From: Petrimonas sp.
GTDB taxonomy: Bacteria; Bacteroidota; Bacteroidia; Bacteroidales; Dysgonomonadaceae
Direction of reading: 5' to 3'
Assembly: GCA_012839475.1 (NCBI GenBank)
Contig: DUNG01000007.1
Span: forward strand, 1 to 64,000
DNA: 64,000 nt
Positions 8,456-16,959 of this stretch are shown here, one piece after another. The first letter of the stretch is position 1, and the number at the start of each line of letters is the position of its first letter. The notes below the pieces were generated by a model. It was not told the DNA's origin and made no database searches. It saw nothing but the letters and a program-made list of their open reading frames with translations. The translations under genes were made by a program, and so were the position numbers.

Positions 8456-10204
8456 ATGAAATATTTATTTGTTTTTCTATCGATTATTTTAGTTTTTTCA
8501 AGCTGCGAGGAGTATCTCGACAAGATTGAAGAGGCCGACGGGATGAGCAAAGAAGAGGTGTTTGGCAATTACCAAAACTACCGGAAGTTCGCCGATAAAA
8601 TGTACCAGGATAGGCATAACTACCTGTCGCAAGGTGATTATACTCCCATCGCATGTATGGCAGACGAAGGTACGGCCGTGTCGGGGTGGCCATCTCTTGC
8701 CGAAGCGCAAAACGGTAACTGGATTGGTTTGATGGCGAGCGATTATCCCAACTCTGGCCTGCTTGGAGGGGTTTGGCGTTCGTGGCGGAGCATTCGAATC
8801 GCTAATATGACGCTTGCTAACTTACATATGCTTGACAATGACCCCACGGTTACCAAGCAGCAGATAGACCAGTTGAAAGGGCAGGCGCACTTCATGCGTG
8901 CGTGGTACTATTACGAGTACTTGAGGCGTCAAGGGGGAATGCCTTATATAGAGTACGCTTTTGACGCGGATGATAACTTCGCTTTGCCCAGGCTATCGAG
9001 GCAGGAAACAGCAGAAAAGATAGCGGCCGATTGTGATACCGCGTTCCAACTGTTGCCGGAAAGATGGCCGGAAGATCACATCGGTAGGCCGGAAAAAGGT
9101 TCCGCGTTAGCGCTTAAGGCCGCGGCATTGTTGATACCTGCAAGTAAGCAGTACAATACAGGCAATGAGAGCAGCCGGTGGGAGGCTGTGGCGGAAGCTG
9201 CATGGAACGCTATAGATTTCGCGAAGACAACCCGCCGTTACAGTTTACTAACCTCCAACTCAACGAGCGAAGTAACCTATAAAACGCCCGGTGGCGTGAA
9301 AACCATCAGTTACGCGAGTGGATTTGACAGTATTTTCATGTATATGCCGTATAACGACGAGATCATGTGGGAACACTACAGTGCGATCAATGAAAACATG
9401 TACAATATTTACGGCGTACCATCCATCGTTTCCGCGGGTATAGTAAAGGGATATAGTGTTTCGGCCAACATCGTGGATAGGTTTGAAACCTTAAATGGCC
9501 TCGCCATTCAGGATGATATCAGCTACGATCCCCAAAACCCCTACGTGAACAGAGATCCTCGTTTCTACCACTCCATTCTTTTTAACCAACAAAGGTGGAC
9601 CAGCGAAAGCGGAAGGTACTTGGAACTATGGAATGGGGGAAGCGAGAGGTTAGCGGAGAACTTTTACAACCGGTCGGGTTACCTGGCCAGGAAGTTTTGG
9701 GCACCCAATAGAGACCAGTTTTCCGGGAGGGTGAACGAGAATAACCACGCTATATATTTCAGATTGGCTGAAATGTACCTGATCTACGCTGAAGCTGCGA
9801 ATGAGTTAGGGGGGCCTGACCACAAGGCAAGTGGGGCCGATATGAGTGCGGTTGATGCTGTTAACGTCGTGAGAGCCAGGGTGAAAATGCCTCCGGTTAA
9901 CTCCATTTACCTGACAAAAGACGCGTTTAGGCTGCGCATTCAGAATGAGAGGGCCGTCGAGTTCTTCTTAGAAGGTAAGCGGCTATTCGACTTGATGAGG
10001 TGGGGGCTTGCCCATCAACCGGAGTATAAAAACTTGTACGCCGTTGATCTCGTTAAAGATGACAGCAAGCCCACCGGTTTCGCGATTTCGCGTTCAGATT
10101 TGCCGTTCCATACGAACGTGTTTGAGCCAAAGCAGTACAACTGGCCCGTTCCTATGAGTGATGGGTTCATGTTCGATGAATTTAAGCAAAATCCCGGTTG
10201 GTAA
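8456..10204 (+). CDS. SusD/RagB-family surface glycan-binding lipoprotein (pair 2)
   Basis: The 582-residue partner of the preceding SusC. The lipobox VFSSC is followed by EEYLDKIEEADG, an acidic stretch right after the cysteine that fits surface export. Internal SusD features include KGQAHFMRAWYYYEYLRRQGG in the TPR region, YFRLAEMYLIYAEAANE, and the C-terminal RAVEFFLEGKRLFDLMRWG. The tail ends FDEFKQNPGW as in canonical SusD proteins. The next SusC gene begins 44 bases after the stop if its signal-peptide methionine is used, so the genes are co-transcribed and possibly translationally linked. Confidence 0.95.
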   Translation: MKYLFVFLSIILVFSSCEEYLDKIEEADGMSKEEVFGNYQNYRKFADKMYQDRHNYLSQGDYTPIACMADEGTAVSGWPSLAEAQNGNWIGLMASDYPNSGLLGGVWRSWRSIRIANMTLANLHMLDNDPTVTKQQIDQLKGQAHFMRAWYYYEYLRRQGGMPYIEYAFDADDNFALPRLSRQETAEKIAADCDTAFQLLPERWPEDHIGRPEKGSALALKAAALLIPASKQYNTGNESSRWEAVAEAAWNAIDFAKTTRRYSLLTSNSTSEVTYKTPGGVKTISYASGFDSIFMYMPYNDEIMWEHYSAINENMYNIYGVPSIVSAGIVKGYSVSANIVDRFETLNGLAIQDDISYDPQNPYVNRDPRFYHSILFNQQRWTSESGRYLELWNGGSERLAENFYNRSGYLARKFWAPNRDQFSGRVNENNHAIYFRLAEMYLIYAEAANELGGPDHKASGADMSAVDAVNVVRARVKMPPVNSIYLTKDAFRLRIQNERAVEFFLEGKRLFDLMRWGLAHQPEYKNLYAVDLVKDDSKPTGFAISRSDLPFHTNVFEPKQYNWPVPMSDGFMFDEFKQNPGW

Positions 10205-10248
10205 TGATTAATAATGTAAAGTGTGCTACTTCCGTAAAATTCAGAAAT

Positions 10249-13200
10249 ATGAAAAAAATTATTTTCAATAACTTGTTCGCGCTCTCTTTTTTAATAGCGT
10301 TTTCCTTTGCGCTTCCATCCCATGCTCAGGAAGCGGCTGAAAAAGCAAGCGTGATCTCGGGGATTTTGGTGGATGATTCCGGGCTGCCACTTAGCGGTAC
10401 GGTGTTATCCAGCTCGTTAGAAGCGGTCGTCACGAATAGGGGCGGCGAGTTTACTATAAAAGTGTCCGATACGCGGGATGACCAGATCGTTATCTATGAA
10501 GAGGGATACCAGCTTAAGGTGATTGATGTCTACGATGGTTTTGCTCCTGACGATGAATTCGTGATGAAAAAGCATAAGCCTATCGACCAGGATAGGGTGG
10601 TTGCACTGCCATTCCAGGATTTTCAATCCTATAGGTCGGTTGCCGCGTCAAACGTGATTTACGGGTATGAGCTTGCCTCTCACCCAACAACCACCGTTTT
10701 GGAAGCGTTAGCCGGTAGGGTTCCCGGGCTCGTCGTCAGTAAAAATGAGAACCAACCCGGTTTTGAAGCGGTGGGTGTTTCCATTCGGGGTCGAGGGGCG
10801 TTGACCTACGTTGACGGTATATTACGCGACGTATCTGACCTTGTTGTTGACGAGGTGGAGAAGATCGAGGTAATTAAAGATTTTTCAGGCCGTGCCGTCC
10901 TGGGTATCGTGGCGGGAAACCCCATTATCAACATTACCACGAAGGAAGGTCAGTCCCATAAGACCGCGGTATCAGTCAACGCTGATCTGGGATTGAGGAA
11001 CGCGACCGTTCTACCCAGTTACCTTGATGCCTACAATTACGCCACGCTGTTTAACGAGGCGAGGAAGAACGACGGGAGAAATCCCCATTACACCGAGGAG
11101 CGGATTAACGGGTATAGGGACGGTACCAACCCGCTTAGGTACCCGAATATAGATTATTACGACCGGTTCGTTAAAAAAACCACCCCCTTTAGAAGCGTTG
11201 GTGTAAACGCATCAGGAGGAAGTGGCAGGGTACGTTACTTCTCGTTACTTAATTACGTTGGGACAGGTGGACTGGAGGCTGTCGGCCAGGAATCGGGCTT
11301 AGACCGTTTTAAGTTGCGGGCGAATATCGACCTCCAGTTCACGGATATCATCTCAATGAACGTGAACCTGTCCGGAACGTATGGCGAGGCGAGTTATCCA
11401 AACGAGGGTAGCGGGGCTACACGGTACAACATGTTCGGTAACGTGCTGTCAAGATACCCCTCTAACGCTCATGCGATGGAACACGATGGGATGCTCCTGA
11501 TGAGCGATAACTATCCGATTAACTTGAAGAATGACTTGATGTACAGTGGATTCGCGAAAATTGTGGACCTCAACACGCAAAACTCGACCACGTTGAAGTT
11601 CGACCTCGATAACATGGTAAAGGGGTTGAGCTTTTATGGAAGGGTCGCTTTTGATATGAATAACTCCATCACGAATAACAAGGGAGGTACGGAAGCGCTC
11701 TACCGGCACACAATTGTTGATGGCGAGGATAACTTCCAGAGAATGAGAGAGAAAGAGGTCGTCACAACACTCTCTTCCGGTGCCGACTACTTCCTACGCA
11801 GGACAACGTTAAATGGTGTGATCGATTATAACCGTCAGTTCAACAACAATGAGCTCACGTTAAATGCCATCTATGTTCAAATGCTCGAGGATGTGAAAGT
11901 ACAAACCTCCTCCTATCAACCGCGGAAAACGCAAGACATATCCCTTCGTGCCAATTACGCGCACGATAAAAAGTACGTTCTTCAAGGAGAGTTAAACTAT
12001 TCGGGGATCATGAAGTTGCCTCCGGGGAAACGTTTTAACCTGTTTCCAACGGTGGGTGCTGGCTGGGTGATGAGCAACGAAGCGTTCCTCAAGGACAATC
12101 AGGTAATAGACTACTTGAAGCTCTTCACGACGATAGGCATCATGGGGATCGACAATTTTAACATAACCGGTTATGACCAGTTCTACCTGCACCAAACCTT
12201 GTGGAGAAATGCCGGCAGCTGGCGTCCCGGTATCCAAGGGAACTACGCCGATTACGTGAATGTATACGAGATATTGCAACAGGGAAGTGATGATTACAAG
12301 ATACCGAAGCGCAATCACTTGAACATCGGCCTGGAAGGGCTGTTTATCGATGAGGCCCTAAGTGCTACGCTTAACTACTTTCATATCAAGGATTACGATA
12401 TGATCTCCCTGATGGAGAGCAGGGTGCCCGCCTTGTTCGGTACCGGGGGATTCCTTCCAGCCACCAATTACGGCAAACAGACCAGGTGGGGAGTGGAGGG
12501 TGCGCTCCAATACTCGAAAAAAATGGGAGACTTTTACCTTAGCCTCGGTGCTAATGCGCAATACATGAGGGGCAAGAACATTGATGTGGATGAACCGCTT
12601 GCCTTGGATGAACATAGAAAACTGGCGGGGAAAGATATCGATATGATATGGGGGTATGAAACCGATGGCCTGTTCCAATCGGATGCCGACGTGAACGCGT
12701 ATACCGTGACTACCTCCTGGGGTAGCATTAAACCGGGAGATATAAAATATGTGGACTACAACCGCGATGGGGTGATCGACGCGAAAGATGTGCATACCCT
12801 TGACGCCCACTACCCCAGGATTAATTACGGGGTAAACCTCTCTCTCTCGTACAAAAGGTTCAAACTTTTCATGGTGGGAAGAGGTGTTGCGGATGGCAAG
12901 ACCATGCTATCCAACCCGAGTTATTTTTGGATAAGCTCGGAAACGCAAAACTTCAGTGAGCCCATGCTCGATCGTTGGCCGGTAACCAATAACTACCCCA
13001 GGTTAACCACCTCATCGCCTCATAACTACCAGGGTTCTTCGTTTTGGTTACGTAACGCCTCCTACTTCTGTTTGAGTAACCTGGAGTTGAGTTACACTTT
13101 ACCTAGGGAGACATCTTTGGGTATGTTGATGAAAGATACCAGCTTTTTTGTAAGAGGCACCAACCTGTTCTATCTTTCCAGTGTAAACTCTTATGGCTTG

Positions 13201-13281
13201 AATCCCGAAAATCATAACCTCGGTATTCAAAGTTACCCGCAGATGCGAACGATCACGTTAGGAGTATCTCTTAAATTTTAA
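10249..13281 (+). CDS. SusC/RagA-family TonB-dependent transporter (pair 3), divergent plug region
   Basis: About 1010 residues from the chosen start. The frame opens at 10198, overlapping the preceding gene, but ATG 10249 gives a clean signal peptide (MKKIIFNNLFALSFLIAFSF, cleavage near SHAQE). A weak carboxypeptidase-D-like domain follows. Where pairs 1 and 2 carry the DEVVV-type TonB box, this protein instead reads RVVALPFQDFQSYRSVA. The plug is recognisable (LEALAGRVPGLVVS, SIRGRGALTYVDGI, VEKIEVIKDFSGRAVLG) but lacks the usual asymmetric SusC loops. A large barrel ends TLGVSLKF. It is followed after 7 bases by its SusD, which carries an extra binding module. The family call is firm; whether it uses TonB conventionally is uncertain. 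Confidence 0.9.
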   Translation: MKKIIFNNLFALSFLIAFSFALPSHAQEAAEKASVISGILVDDSGLPLSGTVLSSSLEAVVTNRGGEFTIKVSDTRDDQIVIYEEGYQLKVIDVYDGFAPDDEFVMKKHKPIDQDRVVALPFQDFQSYRSVAASNVIYGYELASHPTTTVLEALAGRVPGLVVSKNENQPGFEAVGVSIRGRGALTYVDGILRDVSDLVVDEVEKIEVIKDFSGRAVLGIVAGNPIINITTKEGQSHKTAVSVNADLGLRNATVLPSYLDAYNYATLFNEARKNDGRNPHYTEERINGYRDGTNPLRYPNIDYYDRFVKKTTPFRSVGVNASGGSGRVRYFSLLNYVGTGGLEAVGQESGLDRFKLRANIDLQFTDIISMNVNLSGTYGEASYPNEGSGATRYNMFGNVLSRYPSNAHAMEHDGMLLMSDNYPINLKNDLMYSGFAKIVDLNTQNSTTLKFDLDNMVKGLSFYGRVAFDMNNSITNNKGGTEALYRHTIVDGEDNFQRMREKEVVTTLSSGADYFLRRTTLNGVIDYNRQFNNNELTLNAIYVQMLEDVKVQTSSYQPRKTQDISLRANYAHDKKYVLQGELNYSGIMKLPPGKRFNLFPTVGAGWVMSNEAFLKDNQVIDYLKLFTTIGIMGIDNFNITGYDQFYLHQTLWRNAGSWRPGIQGNYADYVNVYEILQQGSDDYKIPKRNHLNIGLEGLFIDEALSATLNYFHIKDYDMISLMESRVPALFGTGGFLPATNYGKQTRWGVEGALQYSKKMGDFYLSLGANAQYMRGKNIDVDEPLALDEHRKLAGKDIDMIWGYETDGLFQSDADVNAYTVTTSWGSIKPGDIKYVDYNRDGVIDAKDVHTLDAHYPRINYGVNLSLSYKRFKLFMVGRGVADGKTMLSNPSYFWISSETQNFSEPMLDRWPVTNNYPRLTTSSPHNYQGSSFWLRNASYFCLSNLELSYTLPRETSLGMLMKDTSFFVRGTNLFYLSSVNSYGLNPENHNLGIQSYPQMRTITLGVSLKF

Positions 13282-13288
13282 TGAAACA

Positions 13289-15430
13289 ATGGATATGAAA
13301 CGAGTTATAATATTTCTTTTGCCTTTAGTTTTGTTTGCCTGTGACTTCATCGAGCCGAGGCCGTTGATACACCAAACAACCGATGAACTATGGAGCCATG
13401 CCACCTATGGCGAAGGTATACTAACGCAAGGGTATGCCCAACTGCAGCCTGGATACCCCCTGTGGATGGAATACCTTACCGATAACGCCATTTCACAAAA
13501 CGTGAACGAGAATATATTGGCTCTCGGGGGATGGATGCTGGAAGGGAATCCCATAGGTAGTTGGAATAGATGCTACAACGTGATCAAGTACCTGAATATT
13601 TTTCTTGAAAACGAGTCAAATATGCCTTATCGAATCGAAGATGTGGTAAGGGACTCGATAACGAGCGTGCACCGTAGAGGTGAGGCCTACTACCTGCGGG
13701 CATGGTACCAATGGGAACTGTTGCGTGATTACGGGGGAATGGCAGGCGGTGAGTATTTGGGCTTTCCGATCGTTACTACCGTGCTGAAAAGTAGCGATGA
13801 CCTGAACTTGAAAAGGGATTCGTATGAAGCCTGCGTTGCGCAGATCGTCAACGATTTGGATTCCGCCATATCGTTATTGCCGAAACGGTACGACGGGGAA
13901 GACCTCTACACCGGGAATCAAAACAGGGGTAGGGCATCCGGATTAGCTGCCATGGCGCTGAAAGCTCGGGTCTACCTGTTCGCGGCCAGCCCTGCTTATG
14001 GTGACTCTTCAAAGGATAAATGGGTGAGGGCAGCGAAAGCGGCGGCGGAAGCCATCGAGGAGACAGATGGCCTGGTGGACCTGAAGCCATACGGGAATTT
14101 TAACGATCCGGAAAATTACGATTACATCTGGATTCAACCCACGCACGTTGGCAATTACACGGAGTACGATAACTACCCCCCCTCGTTGTATGGTAGCGGA
14201 ATAACCAATCCCTCACAAAACCTGGTGGACGCGTTTCCCGATATCAATGGGTACCCCATTGCTAGCAGCGAAGTTTACGATTCGAATAATCCGTACGATA
14301 ACCGTGATCCCCGGTTCAAGAGGTTCATTTTCTTTAATGGCGACTACTACAACGGTACGTACGTTTCAACCTACGAAGGGGGTGCCGATGCCCCGGGAGG
14401 CTTAAAACAGGAGGGAACCCGCACCGGTTACTTCATGAAAAAGCTAACCAGCGGGAACGTTACCCTTGAACCCAACTACGTGACATCGGATATCAAGTTT
14501 TTTATCTACCTTCATAAAACGGAACTCTACTTGAATTTCGCGGAAGCTGCCAATGAAGCGTATGGTCCGACTGACAGCTCGTTGGGCTTTTCAGCGTTAG
14601 ACGTAATGAAAAAGATACGGGAAAGGGGCAACCCGCAGCTTGCCGGTTCCGATCCCTACCTGGTAGAACAGTCGGCATCGACCGATGCTTTCAGGGAGTT
14701 AATTCACAACGAGAGGCGTCTTGAGCTTTCGTTTGAAGGCTTCAGGTTCTGGGATATCAGGAGAACCAACCAAAACCTTAATCACACGATTAAAGGCGTG
14801 AAGATTCTTTTGTCTGTACTAGAGAACGATACGGGGGAAGACGTGAACATCGCCCTGCAATCTAAAGCCTCTACCGACTACGTTTCCAGCTGGGAAACGT
14901 TGAGCGCGGTGAACGATGGGAATTACAACATCACGAGCTCAAGAGATAACGTTCCAAAGTATGGTAACTGGAACAGTCAAGGGATGTGGCGTTACGTTCA
15001 ATATGACTTTCCCCCATACTTGGTGGGAACGGTGAGCCGTGACCACGTGATCAGTAAAAGCGATATCTACTGGTGGCTGGATGGAGGTGGAATACAAATT
15101 CCCGATAGCGTGTATATCGAGGTAAAAGAGCAAAACGAGTGGAAAAGGGTGTGGAATAATTGGGACGGGGAAAAAGTGGACCAGTGGAATGTCGCAACCT
15201 TTGACCCTGTAACAGCTACCGCTATCAAGATCAACTTCAAATCCATTGTCGCATCATGCGGTATCATCGAGTGGAGAGTCTGGGGGCATCCGTCAAAGGT
15301 GGCCAAGTATCAATACGATTACGTGGATATTGAAAACCACACCTACAAAGATTACATGAGGTACGTACCCCTTCCCTATAGGGAGACCCTGATAATGAGT
15401 AATTTAAAACAGAACGAGGGATGGAAGTAA
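13289..15430 (+). CDS. SusD/RagB-family lipoprotein with a nested F5/8-type-C-like module (pair 3)
   Basis: At 713 residues this is well above the usual SusD length of roughly 500-600. A second ATG at 13295 gives the tidier signal MKRVIIFLLPLVLFAC, with the lipid-attached Cys in LVLFACDF. Residues up to about 515 are ordinary SusD, including RGEAYYLRAWYQWELLRDYGG and the C-terminal signature ERRLELSFEGFRFWDIRRTN. Residues about 515-670 are a beta-rich insert starting NIALQSKASTDYVSSWE, with WRYVQYDF and SCGIIEWRVWG. The SusD chain then resumes and ends PLPYRETLIMSNLKQNEGWK. The insert is closely similar to one in the next gene (residues about 249-395) and more distantly to the C-terminus of the GH127 protein. 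It is probably an added carbohydrate-binding module that widens or anchors the capture site. Confidence 0.92.
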   Translation: MDMKRVIIFLLPLVLFACDFIEPRPLIHQTTDELWSHATYGEGILTQGYAQLQPGYPLWMEYLTDNAISQNVNENILALGGWMLEGNPIGSWNRCYNVIKYLNIFLENESNMPYRIEDVVRDSITSVHRRGEAYYLRAWYQWELLRDYGGMAGGEYLGFPIVTTVLKSSDDLNLKRDSYEACVAQIVNDLDSAISLLPKRYDGEDLYTGNQNRGRASGLAAMALKARVYLFAASPAYGDSSKDKWVRAAKAAAEAIEETDGLVDLKPYGNFNDPENYDYIWIQPTHVGNYTEYDNYPPSLYGSGITNPSQNLVDAFPDINGYPIASSEVYDSNNPYDNRDPRFKRFIFFNGDYYNGTYVSTYEGGADAPGGLKQEGTRTGYFMKKLTSGNVTLEPNYVTSDIKFFIYLHKTELYLNFAEAANEAYGPTDSSLGFSALDVMKKIRERGNPQLAGSDPYLVEQSASTDAFRELIHNERRLELSFEGFRFWDIRRTNQNLNHTIKGVKILLSVLENDTGEDVNIALQSKASTDYVSSWETLSAVNDGNYNITSSRDNVPKYGNWNSQGMWRYVQYDFPPYLVGTVSRDHVISKSDIYWWLDGGGIQIPDSVYIEVKEQNEWKRVWNNWDGEKVDQWNVATFDPVTATAIKINFKSIVASCGIIEWRVWGHPSKVAKYQYDYVDIENHTYKDYMRYVPLPYRETLIMSNLKQNEGWK

Positions 15431-15573
15431 CCGGTTACTTTTTCCCAATAATATAGATATAAACATTTTACGTATGAAACCGACATGTTTAAAATAATAA
15501 TTAATTTCCTTTGTGAATGATTGTTTTAATATCAAAGGTTCCATACACTGAAATATAAAGATAAAATAATCGT
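15431..15573. other. AT-rich gap inside the PUL
   Basis: These 143 bases are much richer in A+T than the flanking genes and are the first sizeable break in the operon after the SusC/D pairs. No hairpin with a T-run and no clear TAnnTTTG element is visible, so I cannot call either a terminator or an internal promoter. An mRNA processing site or weak internal promoter remains possible. Confidence 0.35.
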
Positions 15574-16953
15574 ATGAAAAAGATAGTTCTACCCATTATT
15601 ATTATCGTTTTCCTGCTGACCAGTTGCTACGAGGATTACGTAAAGGATTATCCTTACACTACCGTGGCGTTTTCAAACGCGACGGGAGGAGCAACAACGC
15701 CCAACACCCTGTTTCGTACCGTGGTTATCGGTGAAGGGTTAAGGCTCGATGCCGGTGTCTACTTGGCCGGAGTTCGTGATAATACCAAGGATCGGTGGGT
15801 CGACTTTGTAATCGATCCCACCCTTCTCGACGACGAGAAGTATAGCAACTACGCGTTAATGCCCGAAAGCTACTACTCAATGACCGAGAAGAGCCGGTTA
15901 GTTATTCCTAAAGGTAGTTTTGTCGGGAAAACCACCATCGTTCTCGATTCTGCGCGGTTTACTCAAGATCCGATGTCGTCTAAAAATCATTACGCCATCC
16001 CCTTGCGCATAACGAGCACCTCCGAGGATTCTATCCTGTCAACGCAAAGCTTTCAGATCCTGGTGATTAAATACATCAACGCGTTCGAAGGTTTTTACGA
16101 GCAGTCGGGCAGCTTTAAAACCATTGCACCGGATGGCGAGGAACTTAACTCGGGCGCTATCGTGAACGACCTCTACTTGCGGACCGTGGCAGGGGATACC
16201 GTTCGTACTAACGGGATGATGGCTTCAAAAGGTGCCGAGTTTATGATGACCCTGTTGGCGAAAAACGGTGGGCTGTTCATCGACTACTACCCGAACCCGG
16301 ATCCCGTGGAGCCAACGAATATCGCGTTGGCGGCCAAGCCGTCCACCGACTACGTGTCATCGTGGGAGAACCTGTACGCGATCAATAGCGGCTATTCAAA
16401 CCCCTCCGGCTCGACTGACCGGAGTGGCCCCGGTGGAATATATGGGAACTGGTGGAGCAGCAACCAGTGGAGGTACGTGCAGTACGATTTCGATGGGTAC
16501 TTTATGATTGATAAATCATGCGTCTATTGGTTTACCGATAACGGGGGACTGCTTATGCCGACCGAAAACTACCTTCAATACTGGGATTTTAACAACGAGG
16601 AGTGGGTGAGGGTACCCAATTCGGTGGGTAACGAGGGGCTTGAAAACCAGTGGAACATAACCACTTTCGATCCCGTGGTCACCAACAAAATACGGCTGAA
16701 CATGATTAATGACACGGAGTCATGCGGTATCATCCAGTGGCAGGTATGGGGTGTTCCCGCACCCGTTGGGCTTGAAGAGGTACCCATCGATAAAGTTACG
16801 CTCCTAGACGGCAGCTCCTTCGATAAAGCGACAGAAACGTTTACATTGAACTACAGGGTGGATTACCTGCTTAACGATTACCATACCGATGTGTCGGTGA
16901 CCTTGAAATGGCGTAACCGCATTAGAGATGGGGTAAACGAGTGGCAACGATAA
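15574..16953 (+). CDS. Surface glycan-binding lipoprotein: DUF1735/DUF4361 with nested F5/8-like module
   Basis: A 459-residue lipoprotein (lipobox FLLTSC, then YEDYVKD) in the position where PULs encode the non-SusD surface glycan-binding protein. Residues about 25-160 match the DUF1735 (BT_3987-like) N-terminal fold. Residues about 165-245 (YLRTVAGDTVRTNGM, GAEFMMTLL) and the end (LNYRVDYLLNDYHTDVSVTL, RNRIRDGVNEWQR) match DUF4361. Between those two parts, residues about 249-395, sits an F5/8-type-C-like module (NIALAAKPSTDYVSSWE, WRYVQYDF, SCGIIQWQVWG) nearly the same as the insert in the preceding SusD. The next gene starts 6 bases after the stop. No catalytic motif is visible, so binding is the likely role. 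Family names come from memory of domain architecture. Confidence 0.85.
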   Translation: MKKIVLPIIIIVFLLTSCYEDYVKDYPYTTVAFSNATGGATTPNTLFRTVVIGEGLRLDAGVYLAGVRDNTKDRWVDFVIDPTLLDDEKYSNYALMPESYYSMTEKSRLVIPKGSFVGKTTIVLDSARFTQDPMSSKNHYAIPLRITSTSEDSILSTQSFQILVIKYINAFEGFYEQSGSFKTIAPDGEELNSGAIVNDLYLRTVAGDTVRTNGMMASKGAEFMMTLLAKNGGLFIDYYPNPDPVEPTNIALAAKPSTDYVSSWENLYAINSGYSNPSGSTDRSGPGGIYGNWWSSNQWRYVQYDFDGYFMIDKSCVYWFTDNGGLLMPTENYLQYWDFNNEEWVRVPNSVGNEGLENQWNITTFDPVVTNKIRLNMINDTESCGIIQWQVWGVPAPVGLEEVPIDKVTLLDGSSFDKATETFTLNYRVDYLLNDYHTDVSVTLKWRNRIRDGVNEWQR

Positions 16954-16959
16954 ACGAGA

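Noticed and set aside
10198..10248. N-terminal extension of the third SusC overlapping the preceding SusD
   Set aside because: The 17 extra residues are not signal-like and overlap the SusD stop; ATG 10249 starts a proper signal peptide.
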